A DNA stretch of 64,000 nt from Pseudobdellovibrionaceae bacterium (GCA_021463345.1 JAJTYM010000014.1:1-64000); one strand, 5' to 3'. Positions 8,569 to 18,231 are shown, numbered from the stretch's first letter. Numbers and translations: made by a program. Notes: generated by a model from the letters alone, not told the origin.

Positions 8569-9014
8569 AAGGACGCCTCTTTGGTGGGGGCATCCGGCGC
8601 CGCCACGATCGCCACCGTCAGCCGGCTGACGCAGACGAGCCTGCCGTCCTCGCCGCGGATCTTGATCTCCCAGACGTGGGTGGTCCGACCCAGGTGCAAA
8701 GGCTCGGCTCGACCCGTGACGAAACCGCCCTTGGCCGAACGAACGTGGTTGGCGTTGATCTCGAGGCCCACCGCCGCGTGGGTTCGCGAGTCGATCGAGA
8801 GGAAGCTCGCGACGCTGCCGAGAGTCTCCGCGAGCGCGACGCTCGCTCCGCCGTGAAGCAAGCCCAACGGCTGCACCGTGCGATGATCGACCGGCATCCG
8901 CGCCTCGATCCAGTCTTCGCCCAGAGCGGTGAACTCGATGCCGAGGCGCTCCTTCAAGGTTCCCGAACTTCTCTCATTGAGCCGCGCGAGATCGGGTCTG
9001 CGCAAAAAAGCCAT
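8565..9014 (-). CDS. PaaI/YdiI-type hotdog thioesterase
   Basis: The start ATG at 9014 has an excellent ribosome site (GAGGAGG, spacing five) and gives 149 residues, the usual length of single-hotdog thioesterases. VDHRTVQPLGLLHGGASVALAE contains the HGG signature with the catalytic Glu in the following helix (ALAET), as in YdiI/MenI and EntH. These enzymes hydrolyse acyl- or aroyl-CoA thioesters. The likely substrate is an aryl-CoA such as 1,4-dihydroxy-2-naphthoyl-CoA, but no menaquinone genes are nearby. It is convergent with the upstream exported protein. Confidence 0.85.
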   Translation of the reverse strand: MAFLRRPDLARLNERSSGTLKERLGIEFTALGEDWIEARMPVDHRTVQPLGLLHGGASVALAETLGSVASFLSIDSRTHAAVGLEINANHVRSAKGGFVTGRAEPLHLGRTTHVWEIKIRGEDGRLVCVSRLTVAIVAAPDAPTKEASF

Positions 9015-9110
9015 CGATGCCTCCTCAACCCGCTTTTTCATCCGGAGATCTCGGAGCGGCCCCGACGCCGTCACGGCCCCATCCGCCAGAGCGCCCCACC
9101 GACCGGTTCC

Positions 9111-9551
9111 TCACTGACCGGCCTTGATCGGGTCCGCGTCGGGCGTGCCGAAGCCGCCTTGCGGGCCTTTGGCGTTCTGCAAGAAAATCTCGACCTGCCG
9201 GATCTTGTCCTGCGCGCGAGCGGCCTGTTCGGTCGCGGCGGCGCCCTGAGCTTTCGTCGAAAGACCGGGCGCTGGATCCCGCGCGCCATCGTCGGTCGCC
9301 CCGAAAAGGACTTTGCCCTTCCGCCCGTCCGGCTTCGCCACAGGCCTCGTCTCGGTTTCCGCGATCGTGCCGGCCTTTCGTTTGCCCGCCGGGACCGTCG
9401 GCTGCTGAACGTCGCTGGGCTCAGCGAGGCACAAGCCTTCGGGACCTTCGACGTCGGACTCGCACAGGTAATCATAATTGGCAGCGCCGACCGCTACCGG
9501 GACGAGAGCGAGGCCAAACAACCAACCGAGCCATCCTCCGATTTTTCCCAT
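9111..9551 (-). CDS. Small exported protein of unknown function
   Basis: The start ATG at 9551 follows AAGGGG at a good distance and gives 146 residues. The N-terminus (GWLGWLFGLALVPVAVGAA) is a signal peptide or anchor, followed by two Cys (YLCESDVEGPEGLCLAEP) and a low-complexity basic stretch. A short helix, RAQDKIRQVEIFLQNA, precedes the Gly/Pro-rich tail. No domain is recognised. It is on the minus strand, divergent from trmO. Confidence 0.6.
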   Translation of the reverse strand: MGKIGGWLGWLFGLALVPVAVGAANYDYLCESDVEGPEGLCLAEPSDVQQPTVPAGKRKAGTIAETETRPVAKPDGRKGKVLFGATDDGARDPAPGLSTKAQGAAATEQAARAQDKIRQVEIFLQNAKGPQGGFGTPDADPIKAGQ

Positions 9552-9867
9552 GGTATGACCCCTTTGCTGCGCGAAACGACGAGCCCGCTCCGGCCGGGCG
9601 AACCGCTCGCCGACCTTTTCCGAAACATGGAAGCATAGATCGAACGCGCCCGTGGAGCAAACCGAGGCGCGCCGAGCCCGATACAGGCTTACCAAGGGAA
9701 GAGCAAGAGACGCGCCGGACCGGGCGCCGCTCCCGACGGGTTCCCCGTCAAAACCCTTGTCGGGCGCCGGCCCCCCGACACCCGCCGTGAATCCCCTTCT
9801 CAATCGTCTCAATCCGAGCCGACGCCTTGCGCCGCCCCCTCCGACTCTGCTACTCCTGGCGGCGCGC
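9552..9867. other. Divergent intergenic region, no gene seen
   Basis: About 316 bases separate the small exported protein from trmO. Open frames here have no ribosome site and read as GC-rich shadow sequence. The stretch must carry the promoters of the two divergent genes, but no clear -35/-10 pair could be picked out. Confidence 0.4.
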
Positions 9868-10620
9868 ATGACCCCCCAAACTCTCACATTCGAACCGATC
9901 GCGTACGCGGAAACCTGCTACCGCGAGCGCTTCGGTACGCCAAGGCAGCCTGGGCTCGCCCCCGACGCTTGGGGCGTGATCCGGCTGCGGCCCGACCTCA
10001 ACTTGACCGACGCTCTCGAAGGGCTTGAAGGGTTCAGCCATCTCTGGGTCGTTTTCCTTTTCCACCGGAACACGAACAAGGCTTTCAAGGCGAAGGTGCA
10101 CCCACCGCGCCTCGAAGGCGGAAAAATCGGCGCGTTCGCCACGCGCAGCCCGCACCGTCCGAACCCGATTGGGCTCTCGGCGGTGAAGATCGAAGAAATC
10201 GCCGACAACGCGATCCACGTCTCGGGCATCGACTTGGTCGACGGCACCCCCGTGCTCGACCTGAAGCCCTACGTGCCCAGCGCCGACCGGATCGAAGCCG
10301 CGCGCGGAGGTTGGACCGAGAGCCGGCCCGAACGGTTCCTCGATGTCACGTTCAGCGACGAGGCCCTCGACCGGATCGAATCGCTCGGGCGCGGCAACGG
10401 CCGAAGGGATCTGAAGGCCCTCATCCGGCAAACTTTGGAACTCGACCCACGCCCCGTCTTCTACAAAGGCGTTCCCGGCCGCGAAAACCCTTACATGGAT
10501 ACGTACGGGTTCGGCCTTGAAGGTTTCAACGTCGTCTACCGGGTCGACGGCCGATGCGCCACCGTCCTCCGCCTTGAGAACTGGTCGGAGTTCGCCGAGA
10601 GCCGCGGACAACGGACTTGA
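9868..10620 (+). CDS. trmO: tRNA (N6-threonylcarbamoyladenosine(37)-N6)-methyltransferase TrmO
   Basis: The 250-residue protein matches TrmO (YaeB/UPF0066), which methylates t6A at position 37 of tRNA-Thr using SAM. Recognisable pieces are the N-terminal FEPIAYAETCYRERFGTPRQ and the SAM-binding beta-barrel with GFSHLWVVFLFH. AFATRSPHRPNPIGLSAVK follows, the family's most conserved motif, then GIDLVDGTPVLDLKPYVP. A C-terminal domain of about 85 residues ends in VVYRVDGRCATVLRLE. The ATG at 9868 starts exactly where the conserved domain begins; the upstream open frame is discarded. Confidence 0.93.
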   Translation: MTPQTLTFEPIAYAETCYRERFGTPRQPGLAPDAWGVIRLRPDLNLTDALEGLEGFSHLWVVFLFHRNTNKAFKAKVHPPRLEGGKIGAFATRSPHRPNPIGLSAVKIEEIADNAIHVSGIDLVDGTPVLDLKPYVPSADRIEAARGGWTESRPERFLDVTFSDEALDRIESLGRGNGRRDLKALIRQTLELDPRPVFYKGVPGRENPYMDTYGFGLEGFNVVYRVDGRCATVLRLENWSEFAESRGQRT

Positions 10621-10761
10621 GCCGCCCGCGCAAACCATCGCTATGACTGGGCAAAGCTTTCACTCTGCGGGAGGCGCCGGGCTTTTCACCCTTGCTTTCA
10701 ACCTCTGGCCTCTTTAATCTACGGGCTTCGCATGGCGTCAAATGCCGATTTGGGAGGATCC

Positions 10762-11700
10762 ATGGCGAATCGTAAAGTCCCCGAGCTCAGCCTGAACTCT
10801 TATCTCGAAGGTTCGACTACGGACCAGCAGCGTTTCATCGACGACTTCTTCGTCGGCCTCAAAGACTACGGCTTCATCGTTCTCAAAGACCACCCGGTTC
10901 CCACCCCGCTGCTCGAGGGATCCTACGCACTCCTCGAGGAGCTCTTCGCCCTGCCCGCCGACGCGAAAATGGCCTACGCCACCGTCGCGGGCGGTCAACG
11001 CGGCTACACGCCTTTCGGCAAAGAGCACGCTAAAGACGCGCAGGTCTCGGACTTGAAGGAGTTCTGGCACGTCGGCCGCGAACTCCCCGGGGGCCATCGC
11101 TACGCCGATCGGTACCCGAAAAACGTCTGGCCCGCCGAAGTCCCCGGCTTCGAACCCGCTTTCAAGCGCATGTACGACGCGCTCGACTCCGTCGGGCACG
11201 CCCTGCTCGAAGCCCTCACGCTGCCGCTCGATGTGCCGAGGGATTTCTTCGCGAGCCTCGCCGACTCCGGCAACTCGATCCTGCGTCTTTTGCACTACCC
11301 GCCGATCCCGGAAGGCACCGATCCCCGCTGCGTGCGCGCGGCCGCCCACGAGGACATCAACCTGATCACGATCCTCGTCAGCGCCACGGCTTCCGGCCTC
11401 GAGCTCAAGGACCGCGACGGCGCCTGGCTGCCGATCGAATCCGACCCGAACAGCCTGATCGTCGACGCCGGCGACATGCTCCAGCGGCTTACGAACCACG
11501 TGATCCCCTCCACCACCCACCGGGTGGTGAACCCCGAAAACGCGGCGACGAGCCGTTATTCGATGCCTTATTTCATGCACCCGAATCCGGACGCGCTTCT
11601 GACCTGCCTGCCTTCGTGCGCGGGCGACGGGGCGAAGTACCCGCCGATCACGTCGGAAGAGTTCCTCCTGCAGCGCCTGCGCGAAATCGGTTTGATTTAG
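10762..11700 (+). CDS. 2-oxoglutarate/Fe(II) oxygenase, isopenicillin N synthase family
   Basis: Starting at the ATG at 10762 with GGGAGG just upstream, the product has 312 residues. It carries the N-terminal DIOX_N region (FIDDFFVGLKDYGFIVLKDH) and the C-terminal double-stranded beta-helix. The iron ligands are H196-x-D198 (AAHEDINLIT) and H253 (STTHRVV); R265-x-S267 (SRYS) would bind the 2-oxoglutarate carboxylate. Family members hydroxylate or desaturate small molecules or carry out oxidative ring closure. It stands alone between trmO and valS, so the substrate is unknown. Confidence 0.88.
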   Translation: MANRKVPELSLNSYLEGSTTDQQRFIDDFFVGLKDYGFIVLKDHPVPTPLLEGSYALLEELFALPADAKMAYATVAGGQRGYTPFGKEHAKDAQVSDLKEFWHVGRELPGGHRYADRYPKNVWPAEVPGFEPAFKRMYDALDSVGHALLEALTLPLDVPRDFFASLADSGNSILRLLHYPPIPEGTDPRCVRAAAHEDINLITILVSATASGLELKDRDGAWLPIESDPNSLIVDAGDMLQRLTNHVIPSTTHRVVNPENAATSRYSMPYFMHPNPDALLTCLPSCAGDGAKYPPITSEEFLLQRLREIGLI

Positions 11701-11737
11701 GACGCGCGTTCCGCCGTCCCCGGCGGGCGCCCCCCTC

Positions 11738-14416
11738 TCACTGGAGCCGAGAGAGCGAATCCCGCAGGCGCTCGAGCTGGGCGCGGAACTGCTCGACCTG
11801 CGCGCGATCCGCCAGCACCAGTTCCTCGGGCGCGTTCTTCACGAAGTTCTCGTTCCCGAGCTTCTTCGTGAGCACCCCCATGTCCTTCTGGATCTTCTCG
11901 GTCGCTTTGTGGATGCGCTTCACTTCCTCGGCGATGTCGATGACGCCCTCGAGCGGCACGATCACGTCGACGCTCGCCTCCGGCAGCCGCACCGGCGTGA
12001 GCGCGCATTTGGCGAGGTTGCCCGCTTCCCCGATCTCGACGTCCTCCAAGCGCGCCAAGCGCATGATCACGACCTTGTTCTCCCCCAGGATCTTCTGCAC
12101 GCGGCCGTCGGCCGGGGCCAGGCGGACCTTGATCGCCTGACCCGGCTTGATCGAGTTCTCGCCGCGGATGTTGCGGATGGCGGCGATCACCTCTTTGACG
12201 ACTTCCATCTCGAAAACGGCGTCCTTCGACGCCGTCGCGAACCAGTCCTTGTCGGTCCGCTGCGTGGGGTAGCTGTCGACGATGAGCGCTTCGCTCCTGA
12301 TCGGCAGTTTTTGCCAAATTTCCTCGGTGATGAACGGGATGAACGGGTGCAGGAGGCGCATCATGCGGTTGAGCGTCTGCGCCAGGACGAGTTGGGTCGC
12401 CGAGCGCTCGGCCGAGACGGCGCCGTAGATGATGGGCTTGACCAGCTCGAGGTACCAGTCGCAGAAGTCGTTCCACACGAAATGGTAAAGGGCGTTTGCC
12501 GCCTCCGAGAAGCGGTCCTCCTCCATGTGCGCCTCGACCTCTTTGGCCACGGACTGCGTGCGGCTGATGATCCAATGGTCGGCTGCCGACATATCGGACC
12601 TGTTCGGAGAGGCCTTCTCGCCATCGGCGGGCGCTTGGAAGTCCTTGAGCGCCGCCAAGCTGAAACGCGTGGCGTTCCAGATCTTGTTCATGAAATTGCG
12701 GTAACCCTCGAGGCGCTGCTCGCTGAACTTGAGATCGCGCCCCGACGCGATCTGCGCCATGATGGTGAATCGGAGGGCGTCGGCGCCGTAGGTTTCGATG
12801 AGCTCGACCGGATCGGCCGAGTTGCCCGCCGACTTCGACATTTTCTTGCCGTCCTGGTCGCGCACGAGCCCGTGGATCAACACCTTGCGGAAAGGCACGT
12901 CGCGCATGAACTCAAGGCCCATCATCATCATGCGGGCGACCCAGAAGAAAATGATGTCGTGACCGGTGACGAGCACGTTCGTGGGATAGAACGTCTTGAG
13001 CGTTTCGGTCTCCCCGGGCCAGCCCATCGTGCTGAACGGCCAGAGCGCCGACGAAAACCACGTGTCGAGGACGTCCTCGTCCTGGCCGAGGTTCGTCCCC
13101 TGGCACTTCTCGCACGAGGCCGGATCGGTTTCGGCGACCGTGACGTGGCCGCAATCCGCGCAATGCCACGCCGGAACGCGGTGCCCCCACCAGAGTTGGC
13201 GCGAGATGCACCAATCCTCGATGATCTCCATCCAATGCAGGTACGTTTTCGTCCACATCTCCGGCTCGAAGCGGGTCGTCCCGCTTTCGACCGTGCGGCG
13301 CGCCTGGACAGCCAAGGGCTTGGTCCGCACGAACCACTGCTCGGAAAGGAACGGCTCGACGACCGCGCCCGAACGCGAGCAATAGCCGACCGAATGCTTG
13401 TGGGCCTCCTCTTTGGCCAGGAAGCCGCCGGCTTTCAGGTCCTCGACGATTTTTTTGCGCGCGTCGAGGACCTTCATCCCTTCGTAGGGGCCGGCGTTCG
13501 CGTTGAGCAGGCCGTTCTTCTCGAGGATGTTGATCATCGGCAGGCCGTGCCGGTTGCCCACCTGGTAATCGTTGAAGTCGTGCGCGGGCGTGATCTTGAC
13601 GACGCCGGACCCGAACGACTTGTCGACGTATTCGTCGGCGATGATCGGCACGAGGCGCCCGCTGAGCGGCAGTTTCGCGCTTTTGCCGATCAGGCGCTTG
13701 TAACGGTCGTCCTCGGGATGGACCGCGACGGCCGTGTCGCCCAGCATGGTCTCCGGCCGCGTGGTGGCGACCGTGAGCTTGTCGTCCGAACCCTCGACCG
13801 GGTACTCGACGTACCAGAGCGAGCCCTTGGTCTCCCGGTGCTCGACCTCAAGATCGGAGATCGCGGTCTCCAGCGGCCACGACCAGTTGATCAGGCGCTG
13901 GCCTTTGTAGATGAGATTGCGTTTGTAGAGGTCGACGAAAACCTTCCGCACGGCTTTCGAGACGCCTTCGTCGAGCGTGAACACGGCGCGGTCCCAGTCG
14001 CAGGAATCGCCGAGGCGTTTCATCTGCGCGTAGATGCGGCTGCCGTACTGGCGCTTCCATTCCCAGACGCGCGCGACGAATTCCTCACGGCCCATCTCGC
14101 GGCGCGATTCGCCTTTTTTCTTGAGTTCGCGTTCGACGACCATCTGGGTCGCGATGCCGGCGTGGTCGGTGCCCGGCAGCCAAAGGGCGTTGAAGCCCGA
14201 CATGCGTTTCCAACGGATGAGCACGTCCTGGATCGTATGATCGAGCGCATGACCCATATGGAGCTGGCCGGTCACATTCGGCGGCGGCAGGATGATGCAG
14301 AAGGGCGGCTTGGTTGAAACGTCCTGGGCCTTGAAATACCCTTTCGACTCCCACCATTGGTAAATCCGCTGTTCGACGTCCGCCGCGCTGTATCGGTCCG
14401 GCAACTCTTCCGTCAT
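11738..14416 (-). CDS. valS: Valyl-tRNA synthetase
   Basis: The 892-residue class I aminoacyl-tRNA synthetase charges tRNA-Val. The HIGH motif is HMGH within PPPNVTGQLHMGHALDH, and the KMSKS loop is GKKMSKSAGN. The editing (CP1) domain contains ATTRPETMLGDTAVAVHP. A zinc ribbon CADCGH...SCEKC is present, and the C-terminal coiled-coil arm typical of ValS ends the protein. Length and domain order are normal. The gene is convergent with the oxygenase gene. Confidence 0.98.
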   Translation of the reverse strand: MTEELPDRYSAADVEQRIYQWWESKGYFKAQDVSTKPPFCIILPPPNVTGQLHMGHALDHTIQDVLIRWKRMSGFNALWLPGTDHAGIATQMVVERELKKKGESRREMGREEFVARVWEWKRQYGSRIYAQMKRLGDSCDWDRAVFTLDEGVSKAVRKVFVDLYKRNLIYKGQRLINWSWPLETAISDLEVEHRETKGSLWYVEYPVEGSDDKLTVATTRPETMLGDTAVAVHPEDDRYKRLIGKSAKLPLSGRLVPIIADEYVDKSFGSGVVKITPAHDFNDYQVGNRHGLPMINILEKNGLLNANAGPYEGMKVLDARKKIVEDLKAGGFLAKEEAHKHSVGYCSRSGAVVEPFLSEQWFVRTKPLAVQARRTVESGTTRFEPEMWTKTYLHWMEIIEDWCISRQLWWGHRVPAWHCADCGHVTVAETDPASCEKCQGTNLGQDEDVLDTWFSSALWPFSTMGWPGETETLKTFYPTNVLVTGHDIIFFWVARMMMMGLEFMRDVPFRKVLIHGLVRDQDGKKMSKSAGNSADPVELIETYGADALRFTIMAQIASGRDLKFSEQRLEGYRNFMNKIWNATRFSLAALKDFQAPADGEKASPNRSDMSAADHWIISRTQSVAKEVEAHMEEDRFSEAANALYHFVWNDFCDWYLELVKPIIYGAVSAERSATQLVLAQTLNRMMRLLHPFIPFITEEIWQKLPIRSEALIVDSYPTQRTDKDWFATASKDAVFEMEVVKEVIAAIRNIRGENSIKPGQAIKVRLAPADGRVQKILGENKVVIMRLARLEDVEIGEAGNLAKCALTPVRLPEASVDVIVPLEGVIDIAEEVKRIHKATEKIQKDMGVLTKKLGNENFVKNAPEELVLADRAQVEQFRAQLERLRDSLSRLQ

Positions 14417-14505
14417 GAGTCAAACTCCTGGGAAATTGTGCGGCTAGCGTACCATCCGACGGGAACGAGGGACAAGGCCAAGCGACAAGGCCGCGCGCGA
14501 CGGCT

Positions 14506-14787
14506 TCAACGCTCGAGCAGCCATGGTTTGAGCGATTCGGCGTTATGGTTCTGCGTGTCCTCAATGTCCCGGACCTCAAAGACCGGCGACATGGGATCAT
14601 CGGCGGCGAGGCGTTCCAAAAGCTCAGCGAGCGCTTTGGAGCGAGGGGCCGCAGGCGCTTCGATCTCGGACACCCCCGGGGTCGCCTCGGGCTCGGGGCG
14701 AGGACTCATGCCGGGCAGCAACGCCGCGCCCGCGACAAACGCGAGCGCGCGGGAAAATCGGATCCTGGCTTTGGGTAAAACGGACAC
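14506..14787 (-). CDS. Small membrane-anchored or exported protein, unknown
   Basis: A GTG at 14787 lies four bases after a GGAGG ribosome site and gives 93 residues. The N-terminus is basic followed by a hydrophobic stretch (FSRALAFVAGAALLPG), a signal peptide or anchor. The mature part has a Pro/Glu/Ala-rich linker and a helix (SKALAELLERLAADD). No family is recognised. It lies upstream of and codirectional with valS. Confidence 0.55.
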   Translation of the reverse strand: MSVLPKARIRFSRALAFVAGAALLPGMSPRPEPEATPGVSEIEAPAAPRSKALAELLERLAADDPMSPVFEVRDIEDTQNHNAESLKPWLLER

Positions 14788-14872
14788 TGAGCCTCCGTGA
14801 AACAATCCGTGAACCACTCCGCACTGGAAGCAAGTCCAAGGCCACCCGATTCAATCCAAGTATTTTATTTTA

Positions 14873-16063
14873 TTATACTTTATAAGAGCCCTCGACGATC
14901 CTTCCTGTAAAGAGTTCCGAACCGCCTGAAGATTGGTGATTCTGAATCGCCCATAACGGCACGCGAGTCTTGCGGAACGCCCATGCGACAGACCGCGGCG
15001 CAAGCCGTACCAAACCAGCCGCGGCGTCGATCCATGAAGGCACTCGAAACGCTTGGTGCAGGCGATACCCGAATCCGATCTGCGGCGCCGCGAAGCGGGC
15101 GAGTTCCGCATGATACTCCGCGGCCCGATCACATCCTCGCGAGCCGGCGATGAACCGCGCCGCCTGGCGAGCGGTCACCAAAGCGATCGTCATCCCATCG
15201 CCGGTGAGCGAGGGGATGACAGCCGCCTGATCGCCGATGCAGTACATCCGCGCTCCCAACGGCCGACGACGCACGAAGCCGTACGGTACGCGAGCGATCG
15301 TCACCGGATGCTCGAAACGCGGGACCGCGCCGAACAACCGGCGGCGCAGCTCGCGATGGCGGAGCGAGATCCAAGCGCACAGCCCGTCGGCGGATTTCGG
15401 AACCTCCTTGGCGAGCGCGCGATCGAGCAGGAAGCAGAGGTTCGCGACGGCCCCTTCGACCGCGCACAGCCCCGCGTATCCGCCGGCGAACGCGAAAAGC
15501 TCGACATGGCCCGTGAGCTCCCCCGCCGCCGCCGGGGCGAGTTCCAGGTGAAATTTGAAGCCGACGAGATTCCCGTCGCGGCCTTCGCGCCTCGGGGTTC
15601 CGCCGAAATCCGCCTTGCCGGTCGCGCACACGAGATCCTTGGCGAAAAAACGATCGTTCCCCGCCGGGATCTCGAAGGCGTCCGCGTTCCGCTCCGACGC
15701 GCGCACTGTCCAGCCTCGGACGACTTGAACCCCGGCCGCCGCGGCGGCGGCGATCAGGCTCTCATCGAGCCGCAAACGCGAAAGCCCCCGGCATTCGGCC
15801 GGCAAAAGGCTCTCGGCTGAAAGCCGCGGCCCATGAAGGCGAAAGCGAGCGATCCGGCTCGCGCCGATGGCGTCGAGGTCGACGCCCGTTTCGGCCAAGG
15901 TCCGCAGCCCCTCGGCGCTCAGGAACTCGCCGCAGACCTTGTGACGCGGTTCCGTTTCACGCTCGAAAAGGACGACCGCGGCGCCCGATCGCGCGAGTTG
16001 GAGCGCGCAGGCCGCGCCGCCGACCCCGCCACCGACGACCGCGACGTCAAATCCCCTTGGCAT
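14873..16063 (-). CDS. FAD-dependent oxidoreductase of a type III PKS cluster
   Basis: The 396-residue protein opens with the dinucleotide fold FDVAVVGGGVGGAACALQLA and has a second FAD motif, RMYCIGDQAAVIPSLTGDGM. The pattern is typical of geranylgeranyl-reductase/aromatic hydroxylase-like flavoproteins. CGEFLSAEG near residue 44 matches that family. It overlaps the methyltransferase gene by 17 bases and is the last gene of the minus-strand cluster. It probably oxidises or hydroxylates the polyketide made by the neighbouring synthase. The frame ends in a markedly AT-rich stretch. Confidence 0.85.
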   Translation of the reverse strand: MPRGFDVAVVGGGVGGAACALQLARSGAAVVLFERETEPRHKVCGEFLSAEGLRTLAETGVDLDAIGASRIARFRLHGPRLSAESLLPAECRGLSRLRLDESLIAAAAAAGVQVVRGWTVRASERNADAFEIPAGNDRFFAKDLVCATGKADFGGTPRREGRDGNLVGFKFHLELAPAAAGELTGHVELFAFAGGYAGLCAVEGAVANLCFLLDRALAKEVPKSADGLCAWISLRHRELRRRLFGAVPRFEHPVTIARVPYGFVRRRPLGARMYCIGDQAAVIPSLTGDGMTIALVTARQAARFIAGSRGCDRAAEYHAELARFAAPQIGFGYRLHQAFRVPSWIDAAAGLVRLAPRSVAWAFRKTRVPLWAIQNHQSSGGSELFTGRIVEGSYKV

Positions 16064-16766
16064 AACGAACCCCGAGCCGGAAGGCCCAATGGCGGCGGAC
16101 GCGGAAGCGGGCGGCGTTCAATCCGGCGACGCGCGCGTAACCCTCCCACTCCTCGGGCATGAACCCGCGCGCGACCGAAAGGGGCGCGTCGTGCCGGACC
16201 AGGCGGTTGAAACCGAACGCGCGCGTGAACGCGCCGATGAACCGGTAGGCGAGCGGATGGCGGTGAAGATCGTTGATGAAAAAACCGAGCCTTGAGTTCG
16301 CCTCCATCCAGCGGAGCGCGCGCGCGATCCGTTCGTCATCGAGGTGATGCATGAAGAGCGCGTTGAGCACGACGTCGTAGGGCTCGGCGGGAACGTGCGA
16401 GAACACGTCCCCCGTGAGGTAACGGATCCCGGCGCCGGGCGCCGTCACGCGGTACGCCAGATCCGCCGAGCGCGCCTGGAGGTCGATGCCGGTGAGATCG
16501 GCGCCCAGGCCGCGGCGGCGCGCCCAGGCCGCGATCGCGCGCAACGTGTCTCCGTAGCCGAAGCCGACGTCGAGGACGCGCAACGGGCGGCGATGTACCG
16601 GGTTCTCGGATAGGAACGCCTCGAGCGCACCGATCGTGGGACCGTAACCGTTCGTGAGCCTGTTGATGAGCTCGATCTGCCGCAGGCATTCGGCGTACTC
16701 GTCACCGGTGTAATCCGCGCCGTCGATCAATTCGTCTTTCCTCGTCCGCACGGCCAATGCCGCCAT
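16047..16766 (-). CDS. SAM-dependent methyltransferase, type III PKS cluster
   Basis: This class I methyltransferase of 239 residues has the SAM-binding motif I VLDVGFGYGD, an acidic end of strand 2 (LTGIDLQ) and a motif IV-like segment PYDVVLNALFMHHLDD. It lies 19 bases downstream of the polyketide synthase gene and overlaps the oxidoreductase, so the three are probably co-translated. The likely job is O- or C-methylation of the aromatic or pyrone product. That target is inference from context. Confidence 0.85.
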   Translation of the reverse strand: MAALAVRTRKDELIDGADYTGDEYAECLRQIELINRLTNGYGPTIGALEAFLSENPVHRRPLRVLDVGFGYGDTLRAIAAWARRRGLGADLTGIDLQARSADLAYRVTAPGAGIRYLTGDVFSHVPAEPYDVVLNALFMHHLDDERIARALRWMEANSRLGFFINDLHRHPLAYRFIGAFTRAFGFNRLVRHDAPLSVARGFMPEEWEGYARVAGLNAARFRVRRHWAFRLGVRYAKGI

Positions 16767-16785
16767 CCTCGGGCTCCGGTCAGCT

Positions 16786-17847
16786 TCAGTGTTTTTCGAA
16801 GTACAGGGCTTCCATGGTCAACCCCGGCCCGAACGCCATCGCGACGCCCTGGCCGCGCGCGGCCGGGTCGGCGAGGATCTTTTCGAGCACGTACATGACG
16901 GTGGCGGACGACATGTTGCCGTGATCGCGCAAGACCTCGCGCGACGCGCGCAGGGCCTCGGGCCCGAGGCGCAGCTTGTCCTCGACCGCGTCGAGGATGG
17001 CGCGGCCGCCGGGATGCACGGCCCACAACCCGACGCCGCCCGCGCGCGGGCCCAACCACTCGTCGAAGAGGCGCGGGACATGCGCGGCGATCGCCGACGG
17101 GACCTTCGGCGACAAACGCATGTCGAAACCCGAGTCGCCGACACGCCAAGCTATGAGATCCGCCGCCTCGGGCGCGACAGCCGTGCGCAGCTCGCGCATC
17201 TCGAGCCCGCGCGGTTCGGCGCTGATCAGGCTCGCGGCGCACCCGTCGGCGAACTGCATGAACGAGAGCAGTCGCTCGAGCTCGAGATCCTCCTGCATGT
17301 GCAGCGTGCAGAGCTCGATGTTGACCATCAACGCCTTCGCCTCGGGAACCGAGCGCACCGCGTGCCAGGCGGCTTTCATCGCGTTGAAGGCCGCCTGACA
17401 GCCCATGAAGCCGATCACCGAGCGCTCAAGGTCCGCGCGCAGGTTGAATTCGCGCTGCAGCTCGAGGTCGAGCCCGGGAGCGTAGAATCCCGTGCATGAA
17501 GTGACGATCAGGTGGGTGATGGAGCCCGGATCGACCCCATCGAACAGGGGGCGCACCGCTTTGATCGCCAGCGGGAGCGCGCCGGCCTTGTAGGCCCTCA
17601 TGCGCTCGCCCGTCGATGGGAACGAACCCCGGCGAAAGAAGCCCCGATCGTCGAGGCGCTCGGGCGCGGGCGACGGCTCGATCGTCGAGTGCCGCCTCTC
17701 GATCTGCGACTTCGAAGCGAGCCGTGCGAACAGCCGGCGCTCGCGTTCATCGACGAGGGACCTCGATACGTACTCGAGGAATTTGCGGTGAACCTCGAAG
17801 GGCGGGACCGCCGTCGAAACCCGATTGAGATGGACCGGAACCGCCAT
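16786..17847 (-). CDS. Type III polyketide synthase (chalcone/stilbene synthase family)
   Basis: The 353-residue homodimeric-type ketosynthase has the expected catalytic triad: C150 in VIGFMGCQAAFNAM, H278 in LWAVHPGGRAILDAVE and N311 in RDHGNMSSATVMYVLE. Bacterial relatives extend acyl-CoA starters with malonyl-CoA to give alkyl-pyrones, alkyl-resorcinols or tetrahydroxynaphthalene. It is followed by a methyltransferase and a flavoprotein and preceded by a rhodanese and an MFS transporter, all in the same direction. This is the arrangement of a small biosynthetic cluster. The starter unit and chain length cannot be read by eye. Confidence 0.93.
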   Translation of the reverse strand: MAVPVHLNRVSTAVPPFEVHRKFLEYVSRSLVDERERRLFARLASKSQIERRHSTIEPSPAPERLDDRGFFRRGSFPSTGERMRAYKAGALPLAIKAVRPLFDGVDPGSITHLIVTSCTGFYAPGLDLELQREFNLRADLERSVIGFMGCQAAFNAMKAAWHAVRSVPEAKALMVNIELCTLHMQEDLELERLLSFMQFADGCAASLISAEPRGLEMRELRTAVAPEAADLIAWRVGDSGFDMRLSPKVPSAIAAHVPRLFDEWLGPRAGGVGLWAVHPGGRAILDAVEDKLRLGPEALRASREVLRDHGNMSSATVMYVLEKILADPAARGQGVAMAFGPGLTMEALYFEKH

Positions 17848-17898
17848 AGACCCTTCCTCCCCAGGCGCGCGGCTCCCCTCGGCTCGCTCCGGGACCCT

Positions 17899-18231
17899 TC
17901 AAACGGGATTCGTCAGGTCCAGTTCCTCCGTTCCGCCGCGCAAGACGAAAACGTTGCTGTAGCCGAGCTTCTCCAACTCGCGCGCGGCGGTCATCGAGGT
18001 CTCTCCATTTTCACAAATCAACACAATCGGGTGCTCTTTCGTCAACGCCTGACGGGCGGCCTGCTCCGCGACCGCGTCGAACGTGCACGGGACCGAGCCT
18101 CGGAAGATCCAATGACCCGGGTTTTGCTTCGCTCGGGTCCCCGGCGGGCGGAAATCAAGATAGAGGAAAAGCACCTGATTCTTGATCAGGTTGCGCAGTT
18201 GATATTCGCCCAGGAACAAAACCGAGCTCAT
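17899..18231 (-). CDS. Rhodanese-like domain protein
   Basis: The 110-residue single-domain protein carries the rhodanese core: FLYLDFRPPGT, then PIVLICENGETSMTAARELEKLGY with the candidate active-site C73, and the closing VFVLRGG. Such proteins carry sulfur as a persulfide or act as Cys-based phosphatases or sensors. The active loop CENGETS keeps the Cys but is not the canonical CxxGxR. Its start overlaps the stop of the transporter gene, and it lies 51 bases before the polyketide synthase. Confidence 0.8.
   Translation of the reverse strand: MSSVLFLGEYQLRNLIKNQVLFLYLDFRPPGTRAKQNPGHWIFRGSVPCTFDAVAEQAARQALTKEHPIVLICENGETSMTAARELEKLGYSNVFVLRGGTEELDLTNPV

Noticed and set aside
11909-14317. An 802-codon open frame antisense to valS
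   Set aside because: It is a shadow of valS. The translation is dominated by Arg, Asp, Val and Leu with no domain, and valS motifs are intact on the other strand.
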